A stretch of DNA of 64,000 nt, taken from Salinicoccus kekensis (lineage in GTDB: Bacteria; Bacillota; Bacilli; Staphylococcales; Salinicoccaceae). How positions within the stretch are numbered: position 1 is the stretch's first letter; each line of letters opens with the position of its first letter. The stretch covers positions 124,001 through 188,000 of the forward strand of contig NZ_OBQF01000001.1 in NCBI RefSeq assembly GCF_900220995.1. Direction: 5' to 3'. The notes beneath the pieces are model-generated. The model was not told the origin of the DNA. It saw only the letters and a list, made by a program, of their open reading frames with translations, and did no database searches. The position numbers and the translations under genes were made by a program. Positions 30,005 to 39,944 of the stretch are shown here, one piece after another.

Positions 30005-33000
30005 ATGAGAAAAATACATAAGTTACTCGTTGCGAACAGGGGTGAAATTGCGATCCGGATCTTCAGGGCCGCAACCGAGCTTGGCATCACCACCGTCGCA
30101 ATTTACAGCAATGAGGACAAAGGTGCCCTGCACCGTTATAAAGCGGACGAAGCGTACCTGGTGGATCCGAACTTATCACCGACCGAAAGTTACCTCAATA
30201 TAGAAGCCATCATCAAAGTGGCCAAGGATGCCGGCGTGGATGCGATCCATCCGGGCTACGGCTTCCTGAGTGAGAATAAAGAATTCGCGACCCGCTGTGC
30301 AGAAGAGGGCATCATCTTCATAGGGCCTGAAGTCCGCCATCTCGAAATGTTCGGGGATAAAGTCCGGGCACGTGAAACGGCGATCCAGACGGGTCTGCCG
30401 ATCATTCCGGGCAGTGAAGGGGCGGTCAGAGACTTCAGCGAAGTCGAGGCATTCATCGAAGAACACGGCTTCCCGATCATCATCAAGGCCATTTCAGGCG
30501 GCGGCGGCAAAGGGATGCGCGTCGTCAATGAAGATGATAATCTGAGGGACAGCTATGACCGTGCCAAAAGTGAAGCATCGAAATCATTCGGCAACGCCGA
30601 AGTATATCTTGAAAAATACATCGATGAGCCGAAGCACATCGAAGTGCAGATCATCGGGGACACGCACGGCAACATCGTCCATCTGTATGAGAGGGACTGT
30701 TCCGTCCAACGGCGCCATCAGAAGCTCGTTGAAGTGGCGCCGTCCGTCGGGCTGACAGATGAACTTCGTGAAGATATCTGCAACGCGGCGAAAAGCATGT
30801 CCGAGCAGATCGGCTACGTCAATGCAGGTACAGTCGAATTCCTGGTTGCTGACGGTGAGTATTATTTCATTGAAGTGAATCCGCGTGTCCAGGTGGAGCA
30901 TACGATCACGGAGATGGTCACCGGTGTGGACATCGTCAAAACGCAGATCCTCGTTGCAGACGGTGCGGAACTTTTCGGTGAAGATGTCGGCATGCCGAAG
31001 CAGGAAGATATCCCGCTGATGGGATATGCGGTGCAGTGCCGGATCACGACGGAAGATCCATTGAACGATTTCATGCCGGATACGGGTGAAATCATGGCTT
31101 ACCGTTCAAGCGGCGGCTTCGGTGTGAGGCTGGATGCAGGCGACGGTTTCCAGGGTGCGGAGATCTCACCTTATTACGATTCACTGCTTGTGAAGCTCTC
31201 CACGCATGGCCTCACATACAAAGATGCCAATGAAAAGATGGCACGGAGCTTAAAGGAAATGCGTATCCGCGGCATCAAGACGAACCTTCAGTTCCTTCTG
31301 AACGTCGTCGAGGACAAGGATTTCCTTAAAGGTGACTATTCGACGAAATTCATCGATACGACGCCTTCATTATTTGTGTTTGAAAAGCCGAAGGACCGGG
31401 GTACGAAGACGCTCAACTACATTTCGACGATCACGGTCAACGGTTTCCCTGGCGTCGAGAAGAAGGAGAAACCTCATTTCGATCCGCCGAGGATCCCGAC
31501 GCATACGCCTGAAATCATCGACGGCACGAAACAGATACTCGATGAGCGCGGTCCGGAAGGCCTCAGCAAGTGGCTGAAGGAGCAGGAAGAGACGCTCATC
31601 ACGGATACGACGATGCGTGATGCGCACCAGTCACTCCTCACCACACGGATCAGGACTTACGATATGAAGAAGATCGCACCGTACACGGCAGAAGGCCTGC
31701 ACAATGCCTTCAGCCTTGAGATGTGGGGCGGGGCGACATTTGATGTCGCATACAACTTCCTGAAGGAAGACCCGTGGGCGCGCCTTGAGACGCTGAGGAA
31801 GGATATTCCGAACGTACTCTTCCAGATGCTCCTCCGTGCATCGAATGCGGTCGGATATAAAAACTACCCGGACAACCTGGTCGATAAGTTCGTCCAGGAA
31901 AGTGCAGAGCGGGGCATCGATGTATTCAGAATCTTCGACTCGCTGAACTGGCTGGAAGCGATGAAGCCTGCAATCGAGTCCGTACTGAAGACGGGCAAAG
32001 TTGCCGAAGGTGCGATCTGCTACACCGGCGATATACTGGATCCGGAACGCTCGAACGTCTATACGCTGGATTACTATAAGGACATGGCCAAAGCACTCGA
32101 AGCTGAAGGCGTCCATATACTCGCCATCAAGGATATGGCCGGACTCCTGAAGCCGCAGGCTGCCTATGAACTGATCGGGGAGCTTAAGGAGACCGTCGAT
32201 CTGCCGATCCATCTGCATATGCACGATACGAGCGGAAACGGCGTCATGACTTACGCAAAAGCGATTGAAGCGGGCGTGGATGTCGTCGACACGGCACTCG
32301 GGGCGCTCTCGGGCCTCACATCCCAGCCGAGCGCAAACAGCCTCTCCTACGCACTGAACGGCACGGACAGGAACATCCGTGCAGACATCGACAGCCTGGA
32401 GACTTTAAGCCAGTACTGGGAAGATGTGCGCAAGTACTATGTTGATTTCGAAAGTGACATCAAGAGCCCGAACACTGAAATCTATGAGCATGAAATGCCG
32501 GGCGGCCAGTACTCCAACCTGCTTTCCCAGGCGAAATCGATGGGTCTCGGCGAGAGATACGGCGAAGTGAAGAAGATGTACCGCAAAGTGAATATGCTTT
32601 TCGGCGATATCGTCAAAGTGACGCCATCCTCCAAAGTCGTGGGTGATATGGCATTGTTCATGGTTCAGAACGACCTGGATGAAGCGTCTTTATTCGAGCG
32701 CGGAAACCATCTGGACTTCCCGGATTCCGTCGTCAGCTTCTTCAAAGGTGAAATCGGCATCCCGGCAACAGGCTTCAATGAAGAGCTTCAGAAGCTCGTC
32801 CTAAAAGGTGCAGAGCCTCTGACGGACCGTGCAGGTAAAATCCTCGAGCCGATCGATTTTGAAGCACTGAGGGAGGAAATTGCGGAGTTCCAGGAAAGTG
32901 AAGTCACAGACAAAGATGTCCTGAGCTATGCTTTATATCCTAAAGTGTATAAGGACTTCGTCGCGACGAACGAGGCCTTCGGCAATGTGGACAGGCTCGA

Positions 33001-33445
33001 TACACCGACATTCCTGTTCGGCATGCGTAAAAACGAAGAGCTTGAAATCGTCATCGATAAAGGCAAGACACTGATCGTGAACCTTCTGTCGATCGGTCAT
33101 GTCCACGACGACGGCTACCGCTGGATGTACTTCGAACTGAACGGTTTCCCGCGTAAAGTCAAGATCAAGGATGAAAGCGTCGAATCGAAGGTTGCGAGGC
33201 TGCAGAAGGCCGATCCTAAAGATATGGGGCATATCGGTGCGCAGATGCCTGGTACAGTGAGCCTTGTACCTTTCAAGGCCGGCGATGAATTCAACAAGGG
33301 GGACATCATCATCATCACGGAAGCGATGAAGATGGAAAACTCCGTCAAGGCTCCGTTTGCAGGCAGGGTGACGGATGTCTATGTTGAAGAGAGCGATAAA
33401 GTGGAATCCAATGATCTGATGATGAAAGTGGAAAAGACGGATTAG
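30005..33445 (+). CDS. pyc: Pyruvate carboxylase
   Basis: A 1146-residue biotin enzyme that makes oxaloacetate from pyruvate, bicarbonate and ATP. The biotin carboxylase domain (about 1-455) has KAISGGGGKGMR and the carboxybiotin region RDCSVQRRHQK. The carboxyltransferase TIM barrel (about 530-800) begins TDTTMRDAHQSL and has HMHDTSGNG. The C-terminal BCCP domain holds the biotinylated K1109 in EAMKMEN. The ATG at 30005 follows GGGAGGA at eight bases. It replenishes the TCA cycle alongside the PDH operon. Confidence 0.97.
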   Translation: MRKIHKLLVANRGEIAIRIFRAATELGITTVAIYSNEDKGALHRYKADEAYLVDPNLSPTESYLNIEAIIKVAKDAGVDAIHPGYGFLSENKEFATRCAEEGIIFIGPEVRHLEMFGDKVRARETAIQTGLPIIPGSEGAVRDFSEVEAFIEEHGFPIIIKAISGGGGKGMRVVNEDDNLRDSYDRAKSEASKSFGNAEVYLEKYIDEPKHIEVQIIGDTHGNIVHLYERDCSVQRRHQKLVEVAPSVGLTDELREDICNAAKSMSEQIGYVNAGTVEFLVADGEYYFIEVNPRVQVEHTITEMVTGVDIVKTQILVADGAELFGEDVGMPKQEDIPLMGYAVQCRITTEDPLNDFMPDTGEIMAYRSSGGFGVRLDAGDGFQGAEISPYYDSLLVKLSTHGLTYKDANEKMARSLKEMRIRGIKTNLQFLLNVVEDKDFLKGDYSTKFIDTTPSLFVFEKPKDRGTKTLNYISTITVNGFPGVEKKEKPHFDPPRIPTHTPEIIDGTKQILDERGPEGLSKWLKEQEETLITDTTMRDAHQSLLTTRIRTYDMKKIAPYTAEGLHNAFSLEMWGGATFDVAYNFLKEDPWARLETLRKDIPNVLFQMLLRASNAVGYKNYPDNLVDKFVQESAERGIDVFRIFDSLNWLEAMKPAIESVLKTGKVAEGAICYTGDILDPERSNVYTLDYYKDMAKALEAEGVHILAIKDMAGLLKPQAAYELIGELKETVDLPIHLHMHDTSGNGVMTYAKAIEAGVDVVDTALGALSGLTSQPSANSLSYALNGTDRNIRADIDSLETLSQYWEDVRKYYVDFESDIKSPNTEIYEHEMPGGQYSNLLSQAKSMGLGERYGEVKKMYRKVNMLFGDIVKVTPSSKVVGDMALFMVQNDLDEASLFERGNHLDFPDSVVSFFKGEIGIPATGFNEELQKLVLKGAEPLTDRAGKILEPIDFEALREEIAEFQESEVTDKDVLSYALYPKVYKDFVATNEAFGNVDRLDTPTFLFGMRKNEELEIVIDKGKTLIVNLLSIGHVHDDGYRWMYFELNGFPRKVKIKDESVESKVARLQKADPKDMGHIGAQMPGTVSLVPFKAGDEFNKGDIIIITEAMKMENSVKAPFAGRVTDVYVEESDKVESNDLMMKVEKTD

Positions 33446-33457
33446 ATTCATCAGTTT

Positions 33458-33488
33458 GAGCATCAGCCTCCCGGCTGGTGCTCTTTTT
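33458..33488 (+). terminator. Terminator of pyc
   Basis: GAGCATCAGCC (33458-33468), loop TCCC, GGCTGGTGCTC (33473-33483), then five T. Confidence 0.85.
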
Positions 33489-33500
33489 CATGGACAGAAT

Positions 33501-33532
33501 AAAAAAACCGGCACCCCGTATTGAGGTGCCGG
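33501..33532 (-). terminator. Terminator of ctaA
   Basis: On the minus strand CCGGCACC (33532-33525) pairs with GGTGCCGG (33515-33508), followed by seven T. It sits back to back with the pyc terminator. Confidence 0.85.
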
Positions 33533-33553
33533 CTTCTGGACTTGCGATCTGCA

Positions 33554-34450
33554 TCACCTGGTCCGGGACAGCAGCATTATGAAGTAACACAAGAGGCCGA
33601 AGAGCAGCGTGATGAAAAGTGCATGCAGCAATGCAATGAAGATGTTCACCATTGTGAATACGCTCAGCAGGCCCGTGATCATCTGAAGCATGATCAGCGT
33701 GAAGGCGATGATCCAGCCGTACTCTATCACACGGTACTCGCTGTAATGGCGTATCGCATGGATCATGATCAGGAGGATCCAGATGATGGCGATGCCCGCG
33801 AGGGCACGGTGGCCCATCTGTACGGCCTCATAAAAGTTCGTCGGCATGATGTGGCCCGGTTTACAATGCGGCCAGCTCAGGCAGGCAAGTGAAGAGTCCG
33901 TATGCCTGACGAGTGCGCCTGAATAGACGACCAGATATATGTAGATCGTGACGAATATCGTATTGTATCTCAAGAAGGACCCGACTTTCAACTTGGTCGC
34001 ATCAAACTTCAAATCCACTTCAAATATCAGCAGGGTCAACAGGAATACAGCAGCGAAACATATCAGGGATATGCCGAAGTGTGCAGCAAGCACGAAATCG
34101 CCTTCCCATATGCCGATCACCGCGGCAGCACCGATCAATGACTGGACGATGATGAATCCGAAAGAAACGATGACGAGGAATTTCGTCTCGCGTTTTTCAG
34201 GAATCTGCCTCCATGCCATGATACATAGAATGGCGAGCAGGATGATCGCTATGCCTGAAACGCCCCTGTGTGCAATTTCAATGATGGTGTCGAGCGGCCA
34301 GTCGCTCGGTATGACCTGCCCGTGACACAACGGCCAGGAGTCCCCGCACCCGTCGGCTGATCCCGTCTTGGTGACCAGGGCCCCGCCAATCTGGACGAAA
34401 ACCATGACGATAGTGGTCAGGAGTGCCACAATTTTTAAATTTTTATACAA
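33554..34450 (-). CDS. ctaA: Heme A synthase
   Basis: A 298-residue eight-helix membrane enzyme that oxidises the C8 methyl of heme O to give heme A for cytochrome oxidase. It has the conserved GCGDSWPLCHGQ loop with the cysteine pair, EIAHRGVSG with a heme-ligand His, and in the second half SLACLSWPHCKPG and QMGHRALAG. The start is TTG at 34450 six bases after CGAGGTG. It is divergent from ctaB, the enzyme for the previous step. Confidence 0.95.
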   Translation of the reverse strand: MYKNLKIVALLTTIVMVFVQIGGALVTKTGSADGCGDSWPLCHGQVIPSDWPLDTIIEIAHRGVSGIAIILLAILCIMAWRQIPEKRETKFLVIVSFGFIIVQSLIGAAAVIGIWEGDFVLAAHFGISLICFAAVFLLTLLIFEVDLKFDATKLKVGSFLRYNTIFVTIYIYLVVYSGALVRHTDSSLACLSWPHCKPGHIMPTNFYEAVQMGHRALAGIAIIWILLIMIHAIRHYSEYRVIEYGWIIAFTLIMLQMITGLLSVFTMVNIFIALLHALFITLLFGLLCYFIMLLSRTR

Positions 34451-34549
34451 TCGTTACACCTCGATTAAGACTTTATAAAAGTAACATCGTGTTTTCATAA
34501 TATATATGATGGAAGTTACATTTGCAATCTCATTTATTTAGAATTGCTC

Positions 34550-34577
34550 TTAACAATTCTTAAATATGTGGTAAAAT
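34550..34577 (+). promoter_or_regulatory. Candidate promoter of the ctaB-ctaCDEF unit
   Basis: TTAACA (34550-34555), a 16-base spacer and TAAAAT (34572-34577) with TG upstream. It implies a leader of about 200 nt before ctaB. The ctaA-ctaB gap (34451-34780) holds no gene that I can support; besides this promoter it has inverted repeats at 34540-34560 (AGAATTG/CAATTCT) and 34634-34656. Confidence 0.45.
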
Positions 34578-34633
34578 CAATATGTGAAACATCCTAGACA
34601 ATTATAAATCACTTCATCACCCGGTACACGGCT

Positions 34634-34656
34634 CGTTCATGAAGAATTTATGAACG
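34634..34656. repeat. Inverted repeat in the ctaB leader
   Basis: CGTTCAT (34634-34640), nine bases, ATGAACG (34650-34656). There is no T run, so it is more likely an operator or leader hairpin than a terminator. Confidence 0.4.
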
Positions 34657-34780
34657 ATTTGTTAAACCTTCTACAAACATAATAAAAAGTAACATTTTTA
34701 TTGTGGAATTGTATAGTATTTGTGTCCCAAGTAATTTATTATTAGAGGTAAATGTTTCTGTTATGAAAGGAGGCGTGAAG

Positions 34781-35701
34781 ATGCAAGGTGATGCTTACAG
34801 TGAAAATGTACAGCATAGTCCAAATGCAATAACATATCATGCAGTGAAGACATTATTGAAGGATGGGATCATCAAATCCAATCTCATTCCAGCATTTGCT
34901 GCCGGATTTATCGCTGTGATGTACTACAGCTTGTCATTTTTTCAGAACCTGCCACTCCTGCTTTTAATGACTGTAGCGACAGCTCTGGTCATAGGCGGTG
35001 TTTGTGCGCTGAACAATTTTTATGACAGAGACATCGACAGAATCATGGAGTCGAAACAGGATCGTCCCAGTATTGATGGGACATTTACCGGGACACAGAT
35101 ATTGGTGATCGGTTTTGGTTGTCTGGGAGCCGGGCTGATCATTTTATTTTCAGTCAACCTTACGGCGGGAACGCTCGGATTGGTGGCGGCATTCGGTTAT
35201 GCAGTCGTATATTCGATTTTTGCAAAGAGGCATTTCGTCTCCAACACAATCATCGGTGCTGTGCCGGGCGCGATGCCCCCTCTGATTGGATGGGCGGTGA
35301 TCGACCCTGGACTGCACATGATAGCCTGGGCAATGTTCATCGTAATGTTCATATGGCAGATGCCGCACTTTTACGGGCTTGCCATCAGGCGGAGCGAGGA
35401 ATACGCCCTCGCCGGCATTCCGATGCTGCCATCTGTGAAAGGTAATGAAAGGGCCAGGCGTTCGATCGTGTTCTGGATAACGCTTCTTTTGTTCACACCT
35501 GTCTTACTGCTGGAACTCGGTTTATGGTTTGCACTGCTGGCGACAGCTTTAAATCTGGCGTGGCTGTACATATCTCTCAATCGGTTCAAACCTGTCGAAG
35601 ACTATAACCGCTATGCCGGTCGGATATTTGTCTTCTCTCTGAATTACATCATTATATTTTTCGTGATGATCGTAATTGCCGGCTTACTCGTGAATGTATA
35701 A
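34781..35701 (+). CDS. ctaB: Protoheme IX farnesyltransferase (heme O synthase)
   Basis: A 306-residue UbiA-family membrane prenyltransferase that adds farnesyl to heme B. The aspartate-rich site NNFYDRDIDRIMESKQDRP is plain, with the second conserved region PHFYGLAIRRSEEYALAGIPML. About nine helices. The ATG at 34781 has GGAGG seven bases upstream, so the longer frame from 34703 is rejected. The product feeds CtaA and the oxidase genes that follow. Confidence 0.95.
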   Translation: MQGDAYSENVQHSPNAITYHAVKTLLKDGIIKSNLIPAFAAGFIAVMYYSLSFFQNLPLLLLMTVATALVIGGVCALNNFYDRDIDRIMESKQDRPSIDGTFTGTQILVIGFGCLGAGLIILFSVNLTAGTLGLVAAFGYAVVYSIFAKRHFVSNTIIGAVPGAMPPLIGWAVIDPGLHMIAWAMFIVMFIWQMPHFYGLAIRRSEEYALAGIPMLPSVKGNERARRSIVFWITLLLFTPVLLLELGLWFALLATALNLAWLYISLNRFKPVEDYNRYAGRIFVFSLNYIIIFFVMIVIAGLLVNV

Positions 35702-35730
35702 AGTTTAATGGATGAAAGAGGGGTTAAATC

Positions 35731-36915
35731 ATGAAGAATCATTGGATGAAGGCGAAATGGATAGGTTTACTCACTGTCCTGATGGTCTTTTTATCTGGAT
35801 GTGGTAAGAATCACTTAAGTACGCTCAGACCTGCCGGTGAAGTAGGCCGTGAGCAGTTCTACTTGATGATTCTTTCAATTATTATCATGCTGTTCGTGGT
35901 GGTCGTGGTCACAATACTGTTTGCCGTTGCAGTCACCAGGAACCGCCGCAGCAAGAGGGGCGAGAATTTCCAGCCCAAAGATGTTGCTACAAACCATACA
36001 CTTGAAGTGATCTGGACATCGATCCCGATCGTGCTGCTCATCATACTCGCAGTGCCGACTGTATACCTTGTTTTCAAACAGGCGGATACGAGTGCAAGTG
36101 TGACGGATGACGGCGAAGTCAATCCGGAAGAAACAGTAATCAACGTACGTGCCTATCAGTACTGGTGGGAGTTCGAATATCCGAGTGAGGGTGTCGTCAC
36201 TGCCCAGGATCTGGTCGTGCCGACGGATGAGAGAGTTTACTTCAACCTCCTCGGTGTAGACGTGAAGCACTCATTCTGGGTGCCGGCTGCCGGAGGTAAG
36301 ATGGATACGAACATCGACGGCATCAACAGCTTCTATTTGATATTCGATGAAGACTCGGCTGCCGAGACGGACCGTATCTTCTACGGCAAGTGTGCCGAGC
36401 TTTGCGGACCTTCACACGCATTGATGGACTTCAAAGTCACGGCATTGGCCGAAGAGGATTACGATCAGTGGCTTGCAGACATGCAGGCGATCGAAGAGCC
36501 GGCCGAGGCATCTTCTGAAGATGCACAGGCAGGACAGGAAATCTTCAATAACTCATGCATGGGCTGTCACGCAACGACTGCAACAGGTGCAGGCGCAATG
36601 GGGCCGAACCTGACGAACTTTGCAGACCGTGAACTGATTGCAGGCTACCTCGAGCACAACGAAGAGAACCTGCAGGAGTGGATCAGGGATCCTGAGTCAC
36701 TCAAGCCGGGCAACAAGATGACAGGTACATACGACCTGTCGGACGAAGAGATTGAACTGGTATCCGCTTATCTGATGGAGCTTTCTGTTGAAGAAGGATC
36801 CGGAGATGTTGAAGCACTTCAGGAATCCCGGGAAGCTTCCGGCGATGATGAATCTGGAGAAGGTTCAGCGGACGAAGAAACACAAGATGATGAAGACGAA
36901 GAGGAGGGGAACTAA
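35731..36915 (+). CDS. ctaC: Cytochrome c oxidase subunit II with fused cytochrome c (caa3 type)
   Basis: A 394-residue lipoprotein subunit. The signal ends in LSGC (Cys24 lipidated) and two transmembrane helices follow (about 42-65 and 90-112). The extracytoplasmic CuA domain has CAELCGPSHALM, with ligands C221, C225, H229 and M232. A cytochrome c domain follows with the heme-binding CMGCH at 276-280 and a methionine ligand candidate in GNKMTGT. The last 40 residues are almost all Glu, Asp, Ser and Gly. The fusion marks a cytochrome c oxidase, not a quinol oxidase. Confidence 0.95.
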   Translation: MKNHWMKAKWIGLLTVLMVFLSGCGKNHLSTLRPAGEVGREQFYLMILSIIIMLFVVVVVTILFAVAVTRNRRSKRGENFQPKDVATNHTLEVIWTSIPIVLLIILAVPTVYLVFKQADTSASVTDDGEVNPEETVINVRAYQYWWEFEYPSEGVVTAQDLVVPTDERVYFNLLGVDVKHSFWVPAAGGKMDTNIDGINSFYLIFDEDSAAETDRIFYGKCAELCGPSHALMDFKVTALAEEDYDQWLADMQAIEEPAEASSEDAQAGQEIFNNSCMGCHATTATGAGAMGPNLTNFADRELIAGYLEHNEENLQEWIRDPESLKPGNKMTGTYDLSDEEIELVSAYLMELSVEEGSGDVEALQESREASGDDESGEGSADEETQDDEDEEEGN

Positions 36916-36918
36916 CAC

Positions 36919-38838
36919 ATGGCACAGACATCTGCTCGGAAACAAGGTGTTGGTTCTGTAATTTGGGAATATTTAACGACTGTTGACCATAAGAAGATTG
37001 CTATATTATATCTGATTGCCGGCGGTTTCTTCTTCGTACTCGGTGGTATAGAAGCCATGTTGATCCGTATCCAGCTTGCGGTACCGAACAACGACTTCTT
37101 ATCAGCAGGATTATTCAACGAAATGATCACCATGCATGGTACGACGATGATATTCCTTGCAGCCATGCCGTTACTGTTTGCGTTCATGAACGCAACCGTA
37201 CCATTACAAATCGGCGCACGCGACTTAGCCTTCCCTTTTCTTAACTCGTTAGGGGTCTGGCTGTTCATATTCGGTGGTATCTTCCTTAACCTTTCATGGT
37301 TCATGGGAGGCGCACCGGATGCAGGTTGGACGAGCTACGCATCACTGTCCATCGCATCACCCGGTCACGGTATCGATTTCTATGCACTTGGTCTACAGAT
37401 CTCAGGTGCCGGTACATTGATCACAGGTATCAACTTTGCAACGACGATCATCACAATGAGAGCACCAGGTATGACTTACATGAGGATGCCGCTTATGACA
37501 TGGACGACGCTTGTTGCGTCCGTACTGATCGTATTCGCATTCCCACCGCTCACAATCGGTATCTTCCTGCTGATTTTCGACCGCATGTTCGGTTCAAACT
37601 TCTTCATAGTGGAAGCGGGCGGTAACACAATCATCTGGGAGCATTTATTCTGGATATTCGGACACCCTGAAGTTTACATACTGATACTTCCGGCGTTCGG
37701 TATATTCTCAGAGATTTTTGCAACATTCGCACGTAAAAGATTGTTCGGTTACTCAGCGATGGTATTCGCGACAGTCCTTATCGGTTTCTTCGGATTCATG
37801 GTTTGGGCGCACCACATGTTCACAGTCGGTCTTGGGCCGACGGCGAACGCGATCTTCGCAGTTGCGACGATGGCAATCGCAGTACCGACCGGTATCAAAA
37901 TATTCAACTGGATTGCCACCATATGGGGCGGAAGCATAGAATTCACGACCCCGATGCTGTATGCACTTGCATTCATACCATCATTTACGATGGGCGGGGT
38001 CACGGGTATCATGCAGGCGGCAGCACCGGCTGACTACCAGTACCATGACTCATACTTCATCGTTGCGCATTTCCACTACGTCATCGTAGGCGGTGTGGTA
38101 TTCGCACTATTGGCAGGCCTCCATTATTACTGGCCGATCATGTTCAATACGATGCTGAATGAAACGTTGGGTAAAATCACTTTCTGGTTCTTCTTCATCG
38201 GGTTCCATATGACGTTCCTGATCCAGCACTTCCTTGGATTATGGGGCATGCCGAGACGTGTGTTCACGTATCTGGACGGCCAGGGTTACAACGCGGCCAA
38301 CATGATTTCGACAATCGGGGCATTCCTGATGGCCATCGCGGTCATTGTGCTTGTGGTGAACATCATCATCACACTTGTTAAAAATGAAAGAGTCGGAATG
38401 GACCCTTGGGGCGACGGACGTACGCTCGAATGGTCAATCCCTCTGCCGGTCCCTTATTACAACTTCGCACAGATCCCACTGGTCCGTGGACTGGATGCTT
38501 ACTGGGTCGAGAAGAAAGAAGGCAACGGCAAGATGATGCCGTCAGAATCCCTTGGGGACTTCCATATGCCGAACAACTCCATCCTTCCTGTAGTGATGTC
38601 ACTCGGATTGTTCATTGCAGCATTCGGTGCGATGTACTTCCCGGATGGAAAAGAGTGGGCAATCGATGCGGTATCTGGACTTGACACGAAACCATGGGCT
38701 CTGCCTGTACTGATGATTGGCCTCGCAATCACATTCGTATCCATGGGCATACGTTCATGGAAAGATGACCTCGGTTACTATGTGACGAAAGAGGAAGTTG
38801 AGAGAGATCTTGAAGAACTTGAAAGGGGTGGGAAATAA
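36919..38838 (+). CDS. ctaD: Cytochrome c oxidase subunit I
   Basis: A 639-residue heme-copper oxidase catalytic subunit with 12 or more helices. It includes the low-spin heme ligand region NEMITMHGTTMIF, the CuB/Tyr motif FGHPEVYILILPAFG, HH in VWAHHMFTVG, and the heme a3 ligands in HDSYFIVAHFHYVIVGG. It reduces oxygen and pumps protons. It lies four bases after ctaC and its TAA shares a base with the ATG of ctaE. Both heme A enzymes are nearby, so an aa3 centre is expected. Confidence 0.97.
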   Translation: MAQTSARKQGVGSVIWEYLTTVDHKKIAILYLIAGGFFFVLGGIEAMLIRIQLAVPNNDFLSAGLFNEMITMHGTTMIFLAAMPLLFAFMNATVPLQIGARDLAFPFLNSLGVWLFIFGGIFLNLSWFMGGAPDAGWTSYASLSIASPGHGIDFYALGLQISGAGTLITGINFATTIITMRAPGMTYMRMPLMTWTTLVASVLIVFAFPPLTIGIFLLIFDRMFGSNFFIVEAGGNTIIWEHLFWIFGHPEVYILILPAFGIFSEIFATFARKRLFGYSAMVFATVLIGFFGFMVWAHHMFTVGLGPTANAIFAVATMAIAVPTGIKIFNWIATIWGGSIEFTTPMLYALAFIPSFTMGGVTGIMQAAAPADYQYHDSYFIVAHFHYVIVGGVVFALLAGLHYYWPIMFNTMLNETLGKITFWFFFIGFHMTFLIQHFLGLWGMPRRVFTYLDGQGYNAANMISTIGAFLMAIAVIVLVVNIIITLVKNERVGMDPWGDGRTLEWSIPLPVPYYNFAQIPLVRGLDAYWVEKKEGNGKMMPSESLGDFHMPNNSILPVVMSLGLFIAAFGAMYFPDGKEWAIDAVSGLDTKPWALPVLMIGLAITFVSMGIRSWKDDLGYYVTKEEVERDLEELERGGK

Positions 38839-39464
38839 TGGCTAACATGGAGTACAATGTACCTACAGAAAGATGGCCGGCTCATCCCGAGACAGCGACA
38901 CAGGAAGGCCAGAATAAGTTCGTCGGATTCTGGATATTCCTTGCAGGTGAGACAGCGCTGTTCGCCTCACTTTTTGCAACGTATCTGGCGTTGAAAGATT
39001 CAGTGCCGAGCGATGATCATCTGCTCGCCGCTGACCTTTTCCACCTGCCGCTTGCATTTGTCATGACGATGCTGCTTTTGACATCGTCACTGACGAGTGT
39101 CTATGCGGTGTACCATATGAGGAACAACAACTTCCAGAAAATGCAGTTGTGGCTCGGCATCACTGTACTGCTGGGTGCTTCGTTCCTTGCGCTTGAGATT
39201 TATGAGTTCGTGGAATATACCGGTCTCGGTCATACATTCAGGAGCAGTGCCTTCGGTAGTGCTTTCTACTTCCTGATCGGAACTCACGGTTTCCACGTAA
39301 TCGTCGGCCTGATCTGGGCGACACTGCTCATCCTGCGTAACGCAAAACGTGGTCTATCCGTCTACACGGCTGCGAAAGTCAACACTTTTGCACTTTACTG
39401 GCACTTTATCGACGTAGTATGGGTGTTCATCTTTACTATCGTTTACTTGTTAGGGGTGTTATAA
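38838..39464 (+). CDS. ctaE: Cytochrome c oxidase subunit III
   Basis: A 208-residue membrane subunit with five helices and the family pattern FLAGETALFASLFATYLAL near the start and GTHGFHVIVGLIWA in the third quarter. It stabilises subunit I and the proton uptake path. GGGGTGGGAAATA precedes the ATG, which overlaps the ctaD stop codon by one base. The adjacent ctaF follows directly. Confidence 0.95.
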   Translation: MANMEYNVPTERWPAHPETATQEGQNKFVGFWIFLAGETALFASLFATYLALKDSVPSDDHLLAADLFHLPLAFVMTMLLLTSSLTSVYAVYHMRNNNFQKMQLWLGITVLLGASFLALEIYEFVEYTGLGHTFRSSAFGSAFYFLIGTHGFHVIVGLIWATLLILRNAKRGLSVYTAAKVNTFALYWHFIDVVWVFIFTIVYLLGVL

Positions 39465-39812
39465 ATGGCAGAACTTAATCAGGAACCTATGACAAAAGCA
39501 CAGTTGGAATACTTGAGAAGACAGCGCACGAGGGAAATGCGCCAGCAGCTCGTATCATTCGGGCTGATGATTTTCCTCACGTTCATCGCATTTGGACTCG
39601 CAGGCATGGAGATAATTCCGGCTCAATTCACGATTCCGATCGTACTCGGTTTTGCATTCATCCAGGTTATACTGCAGTTCTACTATTTTATGCACATGAA
39701 GGACAATGGGCATCAATTCGCCAAATTGTTCATGCTGACAGGATTTTATTTCGCGCTAGCATTCTGTGTGACATTCGTCTATATCGTCTGGATCGGGGCG
39801 CCGGTCAACTAG
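39465..39812 (+). CDS. ctaF: Cytochrome c oxidase subunit IVB (CtaF)
   Basis: A 115-residue small subunit with three transmembrane helices (about 33-52, 57-78 and 88-110) and a charged N-terminus (YLRRQRTREMRQQL). The FYYFMHMKD motif is typical of the COX4/CyoD family. It starts immediately after the ctaE stop and ends the oxidase operon before a strong terminator. Confidence 0.92.
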   Translation: MAELNQEPMTKAQLEYLRRQRTREMRQQLVSFGLMIFLTFIAFGLAGMEIIPAQFTIPIVLGFAFIQVILQFYYFMHMKDNGHQFAKLFMLTGFYFALAFCVTFVYIVWIGAPVN

Positions 39813-39817
39813 GAATA

Positions 39818-39850
39818 CAAAAGACCAACACGGCATGTGTTGGTCTTTTG
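39818..39850 (+). terminator. Terminator of the ctaBCDEF unit
   Basis: CAAAAGACCAACAC (39818-39831), loop GGCAT, GTGTTGGTCTTTTG (39837-39850). Confidence 0.85.
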
Positions 39851-39884
39851 TCATTATTTTGTCATGTATCGGACCGAACGTTTA

Positions 39885-39913
39885 TTGTTAAAAGCCCGGA
39901 AAATATCTATAAT
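39885..39913 (+). promoter_or_regulatory. Promoter of ctaG-ctaM
   Basis: TTGTTA (39885-39890), a 17-base spacer and a perfect TATAAT (39908-39913), 31 bases before the ctaG start. Confidence 0.75.
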
Positions 39914-39944
39914 ATAATAAGTGATAAGAAAAAGGGTGATGACG

